Counted from the stretch's first letter, positions 53,004-62,620 are shown. The stretch is DNA of 64,000 nt from Paragyromitra xinjiangensis (GCA_038503065.1 JBCAMK010000013.1:868001-932000), one strand, 5' to 3'. Translations and numbers: made by a program. The notes: a model not told the origin generated them from the sequence alone.

Positions 53004-54608
53004 TCATTGTTCCACCATGATGTCTTTTTCAGTTCGGGAGAGGTCTGGGCGTGCAACACAGGATCTGTCAGTGGCTTTATGTGTGCCACCACAGTTGATG
53101 CATTTAGGAGGCATGTGGGCGCAGGAGTCAGTGGCTCTGCAAGTCCCACAGAAGTGCTTGTTGGTAGCATGGTCGTGTCCACAGTAGGCACAGGCTGGCT
53201 TGGTGGAGGGGCATCTCTGGAACTTGTGTCCGAACTTTTGACAGTTAGAACATTGGTCCCCAGGGCGCGCAGTCAAGTAGGCTCCGGTCCTGTGTCTTTG
53301 GCCGAAGATGAGGATTCCGTTTTTGATCAGTTTGTTGTACATGCTTTTGCTGGTGATGGCAATCATCACCGAGCTGTGGGACTTTCCGTTTCTCTTGTCG
53401 GGGTGGGTCATGTAGCGAGGAGGTGCTGCCAGTTTGAGATCACTGTTTTGGTATTCCAGTTCATTTTGCAGGTCGCTCATGCCGGTACGATTGTCGGGGT
53501 ATTCCATGATTGGGACTCCGTGGATGGCAACCTTGTGCCAGGATTCCTGTTTGGAGAGAAAGAGAGCTTTCTCATCGCTTTCCTTCACAACTTTCTCAAT
53601 GGTGGCCTTGTGCAGGTCAAAGTCAGTGCTGGTGAATCCATTGCGAGTGTAGAGCAGGAGATTTGCTTTCAGGTTCCAGGAGATTCCTGAGATCTGGAGG
53701 CTTTCTGGTGCTTTGGCAGTCAGGAGTTCTTTGTTGATGGTGTTGCGCAGGACAAGGAGATTGAGGCTTTCTTCTTTCTGATCACCACTGCGTTGGACAA
53801 TCATGTTCTTGGTGAGTTCTGGGGTTGGAGTTGTGGGGGTGTTAGTGTTGGCCTTCGCAGGCTTTCCATCTTTCGCCACAGTGGCCCAAGTCTTTGGTGC
53901 AGGAGGTGGAGGAGGGGGAGGAGGTGCTGGCGCGTTTTCAGTTGCTTTTCCCTTTCCCTTGTTCTTCTTGGGTTGTTGGGGAGCGGTGGGGATTGTTGTT
54001 GCTGTGATTGCTGGTACGACAGGAGTTGCTTTCAGGGTGCGGTGGATTGAATCCACTTTCCCGATCACAGTGTGGCTCATGGAGCCCAGGGAGGTTGAGA
54101 TTTGGGTGGTGAGGTTGCTAACCATCATCTTGAGCTCAGCGATTTCCTTATTCAGGTGTTCATTCTGTGCCATAAGGTGTTGGTTGACATCGTTTTGACT
54201 CATTGGGAGTGCAAAGTAGCTGGGAGTGCGTTTGGGAGGGGGAGCAGATTGCTGTTGGTTGCCAAAGGTTCTCTTTGACGGGCCAGCTGCGGATCTGGTC
54301 CTGGTCATTGGTTCTGGCTCGTAGGTGAGGTCAATTCCTCCCAAAGTGTTTCTAAATGATCGAGGATGTGTGGGGGAGTTGCCAGCTGAGGAGAAGAATG
54401 GTGGTGGGAGTGTAATCTTGCGAGCAAATGGTGCCGGGAGAGGTTTGGTGGTGGAGGAAATAGGGTCGCTGCTCATGATGTCTGGAGCATGCTGGCTGAC
54501 GTTCAAGAATCGGTTGGTGGCCGTCATGGTAGGGCTGGAGGGAGGTGAAGATGGAGGTACGACAGGAAGTTCCGTGTCGTCTTGCATTTCATCCCCGTGG
54601 GCCGACAT
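53004..54608 (-). CDS. ORF1 of LINE-C, intact
   Basis: 534 residues, ATG 54608. Acidic start (HGDEMQDDTELP), Pro/Ser-rich part, a coiled-coil-like segment (LMAQNEHLNKEIAELKMMVSNL), a KNKGKGK basic patch, a Pro-rich linker, a central domain, and knuckles CSNCQKFGHKFQRC, CAYCGHDHATNKHFC and CINCGGTHKATDRSC. The C-terminal half parallels the half-LINE ORF1 in order and spacing (PPRYMTHPDKRNGKSHSSVMI against DPRWLTRPEQREGKQASSMVL), so the two proteins are related. ORF2 starts within the stop (ATGA). Confidence 0.87.
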   Translation of the reverse strand: MSAHGDEMQDDTELPVVPPSSPPSSPTMTATNRFLNVSQHAPDIMSSDPISSTTKPLPAPFARKITLPPPFFSSAGNSPTHPRSFRNTLGGIDLTYEPEPMTRTRSAAGPSKRTFGNQQQSAPPPKRTPSYFALPMSQNDVNQHLMAQNEHLNKEIAELKMMVSNLTTQISTSLGSMSHTVIGKVDSIHRTLKATPVVPAITATTIPTAPQQPKKNKGKGKATENAPAPPPPPPPPAPKTWATVAKDGKPAKANTNTPTTPTPELTKNMIVQRSGDQKEESLNLLVLRNTINKELLTAKAPESLQISGISWNLKANLLLYTRNGFTSTDFDLHKATIEKVVKESDEKALFLSKQESWHKVAIHGVPIMEYPDNRTGMSDLQNELEYQNSDLKLAAPPRYMTHPDKRNGKSHSSVMIAITSKSMYNKLIKNGILIFGQRHRTGAYLTARPGDQCSNCQKFGHKFQRCPSTKPACAYCGHDHATNKHFCGTCRATDSCAHMPPKCINCGGTHKATDRSCVARPDLSRTEKDIMVEQ

Positions 54609-55151
54609 GGTTCCGGAAATTTTCGGAAATTTTCGTGTAACAGAAACTAAAAATAAATTGCCGAGACAAAAGTTGATTGGACGTTGAAGACCGGAGGCTG
54701 ATTGGGTTCCACCGATGGAATGTTCCAGAAGGTAGCAGGTGATGTGCTGTCAGTCAGAATTGCAATATTCCGAGATTTCTGGTGATTTTCGGCGATAAAA
54801 TGAGTACTACTCGGGCGCCTGTGGGCCGATTTGGCTGAAACTAAAAATCCTGGGCCGTAGTATGTAGGCGGCGTGGATGTGCAAGTTTCAAGTCAATCGG
54901 ACAAGAACTGGTTGACTGGCGACGATTTTGAGGGGGGGCTCGGCGGGTTTTTTGGTGGGGTGAGCCCCAAAGAGGGGAAATGAAGGGGAAAATCACAACA
55001 ACTTCTGCAATAGAAGAGATGGATTTCCTAGGAGGTGTAGAAGGGGGTAAAAGGGGGCGCTGATTCCGAATATGAAGTCGGTTTGATGATATCTCTGTTG
55101 GTTGTGGAGTTATTTTCGAAAATTCGTCCTGGTAGAATGGTTGTCGCTTCG
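54609..55151 (-). promoter_or_regulatory. 5' UTR / internal promoter region of LINE-C
   Basis: 540 bp without coding capacity. It contains (minus strand) CCAGTTCTTGTCCGATTGACTTGA near 54890-54913, GCAGAAGTTGTTGTGATTTTCCCC near 54980-55005 and ATTCGGAATCAGCGC near 55060; close versions occur in the half-LINE 5' UTRs. LINE 5' UTRs usually hold an internal promoter. Confidence 0.55.
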
Positions 55152-55295
55152 GTGCTTTGGGAGGGTTATGACCTGGAAGAGGCTACATGGGAACCATGGG
55201 AACATCTTAGGAATAGTGCCGAAGAGGCCCTTTCAGATTTCCACAAGAGGTACCCTAAGAAGCCCCGAGACAGGAGGATTGCGGGGCCAGAGTAG
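55152..55295 (+). pseudogene. Gypsy-3 pol C-terminus (chromodomain end)
   Basis: Reads VLWEGYDLEEATWEPWEHL, then NSAEEALSDFHKRYPKKPRDRR and stop TAG at 55293-55295; the same order as in Gypsy-2 at 33320-33461. Everything upstream in pol is absent. Confidence 0.85.
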
Positions 55296-55466
55296 CCCAT
55301 TTCCTTATAGTCCTTGTTTTCCTTTGTCAAATCATTTCCGCTGTGCACACGAGAATTTCCTATTGCAGTACTAGAGTAGTAGACCTAGAAGTTTAGAAGA
55401 ATAGACTAGACTATAGAACTCAAGCAGTAAAAGATCCCGAAGACAGGATCTAGGAGAGGGAGGTAC

Positions 55467-56199
55467 TGTAACGGACCCACAAGGCTGTTACATGCGAAAG
55501 GTAGAATAGACCCGGGCAGACGGAGAGGTACAAGGACCAGCATGAGTGGAGTAGCTACCACATGCTAGGGAACACCAGTACCCCGCTGACCTGGTGGTTA
55601 GGAACATCCGGAGGTGCTAAGGCTGACGGGCCTGTAGCAGATCTCCGATGACATCAAGCACATAGAAATGCGGTTGAGTTCCTAATCCACCTGTGCATGC
55701 CCCACCAGCTATGGCTGATAGGCGGCGCAACTGGGAGAACTATTCTAGCGGACACCTGACGCAACTATGGACTGATCAGCGCCATGCAAGTAGTCCTGTA
55801 GGACTAGGCTGGCGGATCATTGAGTCCTGACTGGTAGAGCAGTGCATGAGGAGCGGTTGCACATGAGGTGCAGAACTCCAGCGGAATGTAAAAGAACACT
55901 TCCGAAGAGACCCGCCCATGATCATTGACTGGATTCAGGGTTAACTGGATCCCCCAGCTGAGTAGAACTGAGTAGAGGCGGCGAGCATGCAGTACTACAA
56001 GTACTGGCGAGCCCCGCCACCAGTTGCTCTTCTCCATCTTCAACAAGGGACCTAGAGACGAGAATTACCGAGTTCCGCCCTTAAGATTATTGAGTATACT
56101 GCACGAAAATACTTTAAGATCTCAGCCTGACTTTAGTATAAGCAACTGCCGTTTTCCTACCTAGCCTTAGTAGTTGTCTAGAGGACCACCCCCGTTACA
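55467..56199 (+). repeat. 3' LTR of Gypsy-3 (733 bp)
   Basis: TGTAACGGACC...CCCCCGTTACA. It shares with the Gypsy-2 LTR the ends and the block CCCTTAAGATTATTGAGTATACTGCACGAAAA (about 56090-56121). The right flank is LINE-X copy E in mid-ORF2. Confidence 0.87.
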
Positions 56200-57962
56200 G
56201 TGCCAGTCCACCATATTTCGGAGCCATATAATGCAGCAGGTAATATGATGGTGAGAGTGAGTTGATGGATCAGATTGGGGGTGGGGCCTTTGTCCTTGAT
56301 GAGATTATTAACTAAGTAGAGGGAAGTTCTTAGTCGGGAGGCAGCTTGTTGACAATGGGTGTGGAAATTCATCCTTTGATCGAGGAGGATGCCCAAGGTT
56401 TTGTTACATGGGGAGGGAGAAATGGTTGTATTGAAAAGATTGATGGATTGTGAAGGTGGGTAGGTGGTGCTTGTGGTTATCAAATGTATCAATTCCGTTT
56501 TTGATTGGGAGAGGGTTATGTTTAGATAAGAGGTTCGTAAGGTTTTAGCTGCGTGTCTTTCAGCTAACCGTTTGGTCGCGAGGGCCGGGGATTTGGCTAA
56601 TTGTAACGCTTTGTCGTCATCGATGTAGATGGTGGAAATTTCAGCTGGGTTGGGACTATGTGGAGGGTCCACTGCAGCGGCGTAAATGACAAAGGCAATT
56701 GAAGAGAGTGGGGATCCCTGCGGGAGTCCAACTAGTAGGGGTTGAGGGGTTTCTAGTTCCTTGTTTATGCGGAAGGCTAAGGTTCGATTGGTTGTGAAGC
56801 TTGTCATCCATTTGATACACCAAGAAGGGAAGGTGTAATGCTTGAGGATTTTTATGAGGTGTGGATGGGAAACACAGTTGAAGGCTCCATCGATGTCTGT
56901 TGCTAGGATTGATGGGTGGGGGGGTATCCGTGATGCTTTTCTATCATTCCCAAGAATGGGAATCAATACTTGCCTTTGTGCGGTGGTGAGGATGTAGTGT
57001 AGAGAATCAGTAGCGGAAACTCCTGTTCTTGCTCATGTGTGGTGTGGTTGGATTCATCAGCAAGAACAAAAAATGACCTATTTGAAATTAGGATCATGTT
57101 CTTACCACTGTGACCTATTTGGCTCCTATTTGGACCTCTGTGGCCTCTGTGGCCTCTGCAGAGGAATATATCAAAACTTCCTCGGAAACCTCCACAGAGG
57201 AATGTTGACCTCTGCAGAGGCCACAGAGGCCAAATAGGAGCCAAATAGGCTACAGAGGTCAAATAGGCCACAGAGGAATGTCGTTTGTTTTTGCTGATGT
57301 TGCGCCGTTCAAGGTGGCACATGTTTCGAGTTTTTTGGTGACTATTTTCTCCAGTAGTTTGCCGAAGCAGGAAAGCAGGGAAACCGGGCGGTAACTCTTA
57401 GGAGAAGAATAATCGGCTTTGTTCGATTTGGGGATTGGAACGCAGTGAGTTATTTTCCAAACTTTGGGCATGTATCCTAGGTGCAAGAGGTTGTTGAATA
57501 GGCTGGTTAAAATGGAGGGACGGGCTCGATGTGTTTCGTGTAGGGTTATGTAATTGATTCCATCAGGTCCGACTGCTGTGCGCATGTTGGACTTTTGAAG
57601 AAGGAGGTCAATCTCTTCCGCTGTGATGAAGTGTGAAAAGGTGCTGGTATTTGAAATGGGGGGGGGTAAGAAGGATGGGGGAAAATCAGGTGGGGTGTTC
57701 TGGGGAGGGAAGAAAGTCTGGCGAAAAGCTTTGCCGATTTCTTCGTTACTTTCTTGTTGATTAATGGGGGGGATATTGGGTTTATTTCGGGCTGAATTAC
57801 TGTTGAGTAAGTTCCAGGCCGAGCTGGGGCTGATATCTTTAAGAGATCTATGCCAGTGATCCCATTTGGCGAGGGTGATTTCTGTTTTGTAGATTTTGCA
57901 GATGGAAATGGCTTGCGTTCTGAAGTGAGGTGGGGAATTAGGTTTCCTGGCTTTGGATTCAA
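56200..57962 (-). pseudogene. ORF2 (RT part) of LINE-X copy E
   Basis: Fragments of the RT region: WKITHCVPIPKSNKADYSSPKSYRPVSLLSC, then beyond the MITE ARTGVSATDS, ATDIDGAFNCVSHP, GLPQGSPLSS, YIDDD and LYGSEIWWTGT. Frameshifts occur near 57590 and 57880. Beyond half-LINE E the piece 60327-60417 reads KSWWTNNLRK. Very similar to copy F (62621-64000). Confidence 0.83.
57055..57299. mobile_element. 245-bp MITE-like foldback element
   Basis: Ends CATCAGCAAGAACAAA (57055) and the reverse complement of CATCAGCAAAAACAAA (ending 57299): 16-bp terminal inverted repeats with one mismatch. Deleting it and one TT restores the length of the LINE-X sequence, so the duplication is TT/AA. Inside are perfect 19-bp arms CTATTTGGCTCCTATTTGG (57115-57133) and its reverse complement (57230-57248), and repeats of CCTCTGTGG/CCACAGAGG. 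Confidence 0.75.
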
Positions 57963-57996
57963 GCCAGGAAAGTTTCCTTTTTAATTTTCGGAGGTT

Positions 57997-60314
57997 ATTT
58001 ATTTATTTATTTATTGTTCATACTCGCATGCATCTGAATCGGATATGGCGTACAGCAGAAGAAAACCCAACAGGAACACAAAAGAAAACAAAACAAAACT
58101 AACTAATCCTCCACCAGTTCCAACTCAGCCTCTTCTAGGCTCATCATCAGTGAATGTGTTAATACCCCGATCTAGTGACTCCCTCTCACAGTGTCAAGAC
58201 TACCCTGGGCATTCTTCCTTTACCATCGCTTGCTTTGTGCCTATAGCACTCCTTCCACCAGGTCCAAAGACCCCTGAAGGTTGGATACATCAATAAGGGT
58301 GGGGTGTAACTTAAGTTACCATGCGATCCCGACGTTCGCTGGCACTAAGTCTGGCTTGCGTGAGTTTGAGGCAACCAGAAAGGTTACCACGATGTGGTTC
58401 GTTACAGTTCTTGCAACGGATGAGGGTGTGGAGGCAGGGAGCTCCTTTGATGGTGCAAGAGGAGGTTGCGCAGGAGTGGGAGGATGCTGTATGAGGCCCA
58501 GCACAAATGTTGCAGAAGGGTATCTTGCTGGTACAGCGTTGTTGTGGGTGGCCAAAGGCCAGGCAGGTAGTACATTGGGTGTCTGGCCCAAAGCGAAGGT
58601 ATTTGGTGACTTTGTGGCGAAGTCCAAACATGGAGAGCCCTCTCTCAAGGGCAGTGGTGGCAGGCTGCTTCCCCACAATGGTAAGAACCATGGAGGATGC
58701 CTGTTTCCCCTCTCTCTGCTCAGGTCTGGTGAGCCAGCGGGGGTCGCGGAGTAGGGTGGTGCCTGGGTTAAACTGCTCAACCTGAGATCTGATTTGCTGG
58801 AAGCCCTCTTCGCCAGAGGGAATGGAGGTGGGAATGTTGTGCACAACAACTTGGGTCAGGACTGCTTCCTTTTCCATGCTGTTGGCATTGGGGATGGTGT
58901 TGCGAACAACTTCCTCAAGCTTTTGTCTTTGCTTGAGGAGGGAGTCAGAGGTAGTGGAGGTGACAGCAATGAGCTGCACATGGTGAGCTGGTGTGAATCG
59001 CACCTCTGCAATCAATGGCCTTTCCAGGGCAGCATTGACTGCATTGCGAATGAGGAGTGGGGTGATGTCATCAGGAATGGGTAGACCATTCCTGGTGATG
59101 ATGAGTGTGCGGTCGCGTTTTGGGGGGTTTGCTGGTGTTTTGGTAGGCTTGGAGGCCTTGCTGGTGGGTCTAGGAGCCCTTTTAGAGGCAACCTGAGCCC
59201 AGGAGGTGGTGGCTGGTGGGGGAGCAGTTGCTGGAGGTAGGGGAAGGTTGGCAGAGGTCAGAATGGTTGTGAGGGTCCGTTTCTGTTCCAAGTCTGCAAC
59301 CTTGGAGGTGAGGGTAGCCACCTTTTCCACTAGAGCAGGGTCGTTGTGGAAGGTAGGGGCTGGTGGAGGTGTATTGATGGCTTTTTCAAGCGGTTTGACG
59401 CGTTTTGTGAGTGCTTTGATGAGCCTGTTCTGCTCATCCATCACTGTGAAGAGGGAGGGGTTGTAGTTCTCCCCAGTACCAATGGCACCAAGGCGATCCA
59501 AATTGCTGTTAGAATCATCCATCTGGATGACTGGAGGTAGGGTGGTGGAAAAGGTGAGGGGTCCCTCTGTGTCTGTCATGTCAGAGTCAGACTCTTGCAA
59601 GAGAACAGAGCCACTGTCTGTACCAGTGGGGTCTGTGGCGGGCAGGGAGGCATAGTGAGGTAGGGGGACTGCTGGGCGAAGTGGCAGGGCTTGTGTAGGT
59701 GTCTGCTCTGGGTCACCATGGAGCAGAGACGAAAAACGGTTGTTTGGGGGTGTTGTAGGGGTGCCAAAGGGCGTTTGGAGCGGGTTTTGAGGTGAGCTAG
59801 CCACAGAAGAGGGAGACCTGAAGCCTCTGCCTCTCCCTCTGCCTCTGGACGAAGAGGAAGACATAGAGAATGGTCCTGAACCGACAGGAGGAGGTGGGGT
59901 GTATGGGGGGATGCTGTGGGGCCCTGGGGGGGTCCCTGGCGGGTGGGGGAGAGTGGGAGCAGGAAGTGTCAACAACTTCTGCAAATCTGCTCCGATCCGA
60001 ACGAACGAGAAGGCGATCGAACGGACGCGTTGTAGGGAGTCTAAAAAGCCCGGGGTCGAGCTAATCGGACGTAAACTGGTGGAGTTATGAGGTTTTGCAG
60101 TATCTCAAGATTTGGTGTGGTTTTGGGGAAAAGAGGGGTAAAACAGCGAATTCGACAACAACTTTTGCAAATCCGATGCAAACCAGACGTACAATAGCAG
60201 GATCGAACGGGGGCAGCGAGCTGATTCCGAATCTTCAAGAATCTCGTCGATCGGAGTAGTATTGGTGGAGTTGTGACCAAAAAGTCACTTTGGCGTTGTT
60301 GTTGTCGGTAATTT
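57997..60314 (-). mobile_element. Half-LINE copy E, full length, inside LINE-X copy E
   Basis: Target duplication TTTTCGGAGGTT at 57985-57996 and 60315-60326. Tail ATTTATTTATTTATTTATTG left, 5' terminus GTTGTTGTTGTCGG near 60308, then a few bases (TAATTT) that may be untemplated. The 5' UTR has the same two-part structure as copies B and C. Confidence 0.93.
58311..59864 (-). CDS. ORF1 Gag-like CCHC protein of half-LINE copy E, intact
   Basis: I start at ATG 59864 (MSSSSSRGRG) as in the other copies; the frame happens to be open 40 codons further up (to 59984), but that segment lies in the 5' UTR of the relatives. About 517 residues with the RG-rich start, a coiled-coil-like helix and the CTTC..GH..C, CNIC and CKNC knuckles. 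A short insertion (GTDSGS) distinguishes it in the acidic patch. Confidence 0.87.
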   Translation of the reverse strand: MSSSSSRGRGRGRGFRSPSSVASSPQNPLQTPFGTPTTPPNNRFSSLLHGDPEQTPTQALPLRPAVPLPHYASLPATDPTGTDSGSVLLQESDSDMTDTEGPLTFSTTLPPVIQMDDSNSNLDRLGAIGTGENYNPSLFTVMDEQNRLIKALTKRVKPLEKAINTPPPAPTFHNDPALVEKVATLTSKVADLEQKRTLTTILTSANLPLPPATAPPPATTSWAQVASKRAPRPTSKASKPTKTPANPPKRDRTLIITRNGLPIPDDITPLLIRNAVNAALERPLIAEVRFTPAHHVQLIAVTSTTSDSLLKQRQKLEEVVRNTIPNANSMEKEAVLTQVVVHNIPTSIPSGEEGFQQIRSQVEQFNPGTTLLRDPRWLTRPEQREGKQASSMVLTIVGKQPATTALERGLSMFGLRHKVTKYLRFGPDTQCTTCLAFGHPQQRCTSKIPFCNICAGPHTASSHSCATSSCTIKGAPCLHTLIRCKNCNEPHRGNLSGCLKLTQARLSASERRDRMVT

Positions 60315-60417
60315 TTTTCGGAGGTTGTTTGTCCACCAGGATTTGGCATGGGTTCTGGGTTTGGATAGCGGGATGGCTTGTTCCACTGCTTGATTAATGA
60401 CAGTGAGAATGCGCGAG

Positions 60418-62620
60418 TGTAACGGGGGTAGGCCTAGGTAGATAGGCTAGGTGTACGGCCGTTGCGAAATGGATATAGATCAAGTTCAGAATCCGATTCT
60501 TTTCCTGCAAACTACTCAAGAATCTTAAGGGCTCAATTTTTTTTTTTTTTTTTTTTTCAATTAATATTGGTTTCCGCATTGATGTACTAAAATACATATG
60601 GCGTAAGACCCGAAGGTCACAAAACATAACCGAACATACATGGAGGAGAAAAGATAACACGGCCAAATGAAATCAAAACCTCCGACAAGCGTCAAACAGA
60701 TAACCTAACACCAGTAACTATGGTTTGCTACCAACCGCACATCTCGTCCAAGAGCAGGGCAAAGGAAATCCGCGCATTCAACTGGTTACCTACAAGAACT
60801 GGCGAGGTCGTAGGGATTTTCTAACGGGGTGAACTATCAAACTGCAATGACTATGGTATGTCATCAACTGCACTTCCTGTTGCAAGGCAGGCCGAAAGAA
60901 TAGTTCGAACAACGGGGTGTCTCCGAGGAGACGATCAAACTGGGTGAGAAGTGCAAGCACTTCTCGAGCAAAAGGGGGTGAGAGTCTGGCAAACGAAACT
61001 CTCGGTAGGCGGGTGATGATTCCTAGGAATCATCGTTCTTACTGGGTGTCTCCAAGGAGACAAAATAGGGTGAGGTTGAGCTAAACAGAACCTCGGTCAA
61101 TGGGGTGACGATCTGGCGGAACGTAATCGTCGGTTAAAGCTGGGTGACTCTGGGAGGAGTCATTCAGGCGGGGTGGTCTCTGGTTTATTGAACGGTCCCA
61201 GGCGTTGTCCTCTCTGACCGTGTAAAAGTTTAAGGGCTACTTGCGCCCGTGATTGATGGGTTGTACCTTGCGAGGTACGTCTCGGAGGGGGGTGGTTAGG
61301 CAACCACGGCCAAGAAGGAGAATGACGGAGGGAGATTGAAGATGCTAAATATGATCCCTAAGGTACGAGATAGACATCCAATATGTTCGCGTCGGTAGAA
61401 AGGTAGTTTAACACAATAGAAGCCCAGCACGATCCCTAAGGTACAGAAGGGAACGACTAAAGTGCAAACGAGGCGGAGCGGGGGGGGGAATTCGAACGGG
61501 TTGCCACACAAGCGAACAGGTGTGGCGCTGTATATGGGTGGGGAACCGATGTTCCCCGAAAAGCGGGGTTGCTACGCATGGCTCGGATGAGTTGCGCAAC
61601 AGGGTCAAACGGGGGCCCCAACCTCCAAAGGAGTTGGGGTATCGTGAAGTATGTGAGAGCAAGGACGCGAACGTTGCTCTCGTGTAGACGGGGGAGGAGT
61701 CAAGATATTAACTCCATTCAAACGGGGATGAATTCTCCAAGAGAATTCGGTTGTAATGGTGCCACTCAGGCGAAACGAAGTTTCATGAGTGGAGTTGACG
61801 AGGCGTTGTTGAGCTCGCTAAGCTCGGGTTCCGTAGAGTTTGATGGCGAACATGAACCAGCAGTGACCATAGGTGATACTGGGGTCGACAGAACGCTCGT
61901 ACGGGTGAAAGGAGTATGGATAGAGCGATATAGCACCGGCGAGGTACTTATCCATGATCGATGAAGTTGGAATTAAAGAAGGAAAACCCACGATGTCGCA
62001 AAACCCGAAGGTTAGGCGGTGGTTTCGAAGGCTCAACTATCGCTGAAGAAAGAGCAGCAGGGTGGAGCATTCGCGATGTATTTAAACACCTGCGTTCCGC
62101 AGTCCTCGCTCTGCCGTGCTCTAGTGGGGGACTGGGTTTGACCCGGAGTCCCATTGCCAAATGGACTGGTGTTCTACTCCGGAAGACCTTCCGTACTTCC
62201 GGGGGCTATGCTCCTAGAGCTGCCGCACCTCCATTAGCAATCTGACCACTCTAGACTTTATGAACCCCCGGCATAGTCCTGCACACTGCAGTCCTACATG
62301 CACGGCGCAGTTCAGTCTAATCCGCATGTGTATTACTTGTAGATAGCGCTGCCAGTGCGTTGCCTATCAGCTTCCGCTGATGCATACTGCACAGGTTGAT
62401 TCAGAACTCTACCACTTCCTCGGAGTGGTAGATGCAGCCGTCTATGTGCCGTCAGCTCGTCAGCTTACGCACATACGGTTCCTCTGTATCAACCAGATCA
62501 GTGGGATGCGGTAGCTCTCTGCATGTGGGAGCAACCCCACCGATGCAGGCTCCTACAGTCCCATCAGTCCGGCCCTGGTCTACTACACATACTAGAGGCA
62601 GTAACGGCGTACCCGTTACA
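60418..62620 (-). repeat. Solo LTR of the Gypsy-2 family, interrupted by the hairpin retroposon
   Basis: 60418-60536 plus 62037-62620 join to exactly 703 bp and match the Gypsy-2 LTRs almost base for base (with the 5' LTR's C at the one variable site). Minus orientation. The flanks are two different LINE-X copies and no 5-bp repeat is seen (GCGAG against CAGGA), so this too looks like a recombination product. Confidence 0.88.
60537..62029 (-). mobile_element. Hairpin-array retroposon: 1,493-bp non-coding, poly(A)-tailed insertion
   Basis: Target duplication GGCTCAA at 60530-60536 and 62030-62036. A run of 21 T at 60537-60557 is a poly(A) tail on the minus strand. From 60827 to about 61825 the sequence is a chain of short hairpins with different stems, most introduced by GGGTG or CGGGG. 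Examples: GAGAAGTGC/GCACTTCTC (60946-60965), GATGATTCC/GGAATCATC (61015-61034), GTCTCC/GGAGAC (60919-60932 and again 61048-61061), GGGGAAC/GTTCCCC (61540-61557), GAGAGCAA/TTGCTCTC (61655-61681), GAATTCTC/GAGAATTC (61730-61748). No ORF longer than 131 codons, and none with recognisable motifs. The host LTR is nearly identical to its relatives, so the insertion is young. Confidence 0.85.

Larger units (their letters stand above)
46677..53007 (-). pseudogene. ORF2 of LINE-C: endonuclease, RT, RNase H; one stop and one insertion
   Basis: ATG 53007 overlaps the ORF1 stop as ATGA. Endonuclease: LMQHNCRRN, IQEPFV, AGDFNAHHPLWDS. A TGA at 52477-52479 follows in frame. RT: AYRPVSLLNCLGKVSEK, WQIGGRPKRSAVDA, CMDVKGAYDFVF, GIPQGSPTSP, YVDDVGLL. 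RNase H (46677-47737): FFTDGSLLEGKTGAG, FDAELYGIAKA, YCDNQAAVQRM, GHVNVAGNELADKLA, then CKCG..N..PQHLLLEC. Half-LINE D (47752-50063) splits RT from RNase H; removing 2,326 bp joins the frames. With one stop to correct, it would have been an autonomous Tad-like LINE. Confidence 0.88.
46249..55151 (-). mobile_element. LINE-C: second LINE family, full length, in Gypsy-3
   Basis: Target duplication GTGCTTTGGGAG at 46237-46248 and 55152-55163, in the chromodomain codons of Gypsy-3. Tail (TAAATA)n at 46249-46266, 3' UTR to 46676, ORF2 46677-53007, ORF1 53004-54608, 5' UTR 54609-55151. Half-LINE copy D sits inside ORF2. Its 3' UTR, its tail (TATGCCATATCCGTTACGGAT...CAATAAATAAATAA) and a 5' UTR word (CCAGTTCTTGTCCGATTGACTTGA) resemble those of the half-LINEs. 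Confidence 0.9.
55152..56199 (+). mobile_element. Gypsy-3 remnant: end of chromodomain and 3' LTR
   Basis: Resumes after LINE-C in the chromodomain and runs through a polypurine tract (55450-55466) to a 733-bp LTR. The 5' part of the element is lost left of LINE-X copy D. It is a distant relative of Gypsy-2 (same chromodomain and FHKRYPKKP end, diverged LTR). Confidence 0.85.
56200..60417 (-). mobile_element. LINE-X copy E, broken by a MITE, a half-LINE and two LTRs
   Basis: Minus-strand ORF2 in three pieces: 56200-57054 and 57300-57996 around the MITE, then 60327-60417 beyond half-LINE E. The Gypsy-3 LTR removes its 3' end at 56199 and the solo LTR its 5' end at 60418. Confidence 0.85.

Noticed and set aside
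54901..55139. Further Gypsy-3 coding sequence right of LINE-C
   Set aside because: Left of 55152 the sequence is the LINE-C 5' UTR; the target duplication fixes the border, so apparent codons there are chance.
61569..61964. 131-codon ORF in the hairpin retroposon
   Set aside because: Its codons follow the hairpin stems, it is on the strand opposite the poly(A) tail, and it shows no motif. Probably chance.
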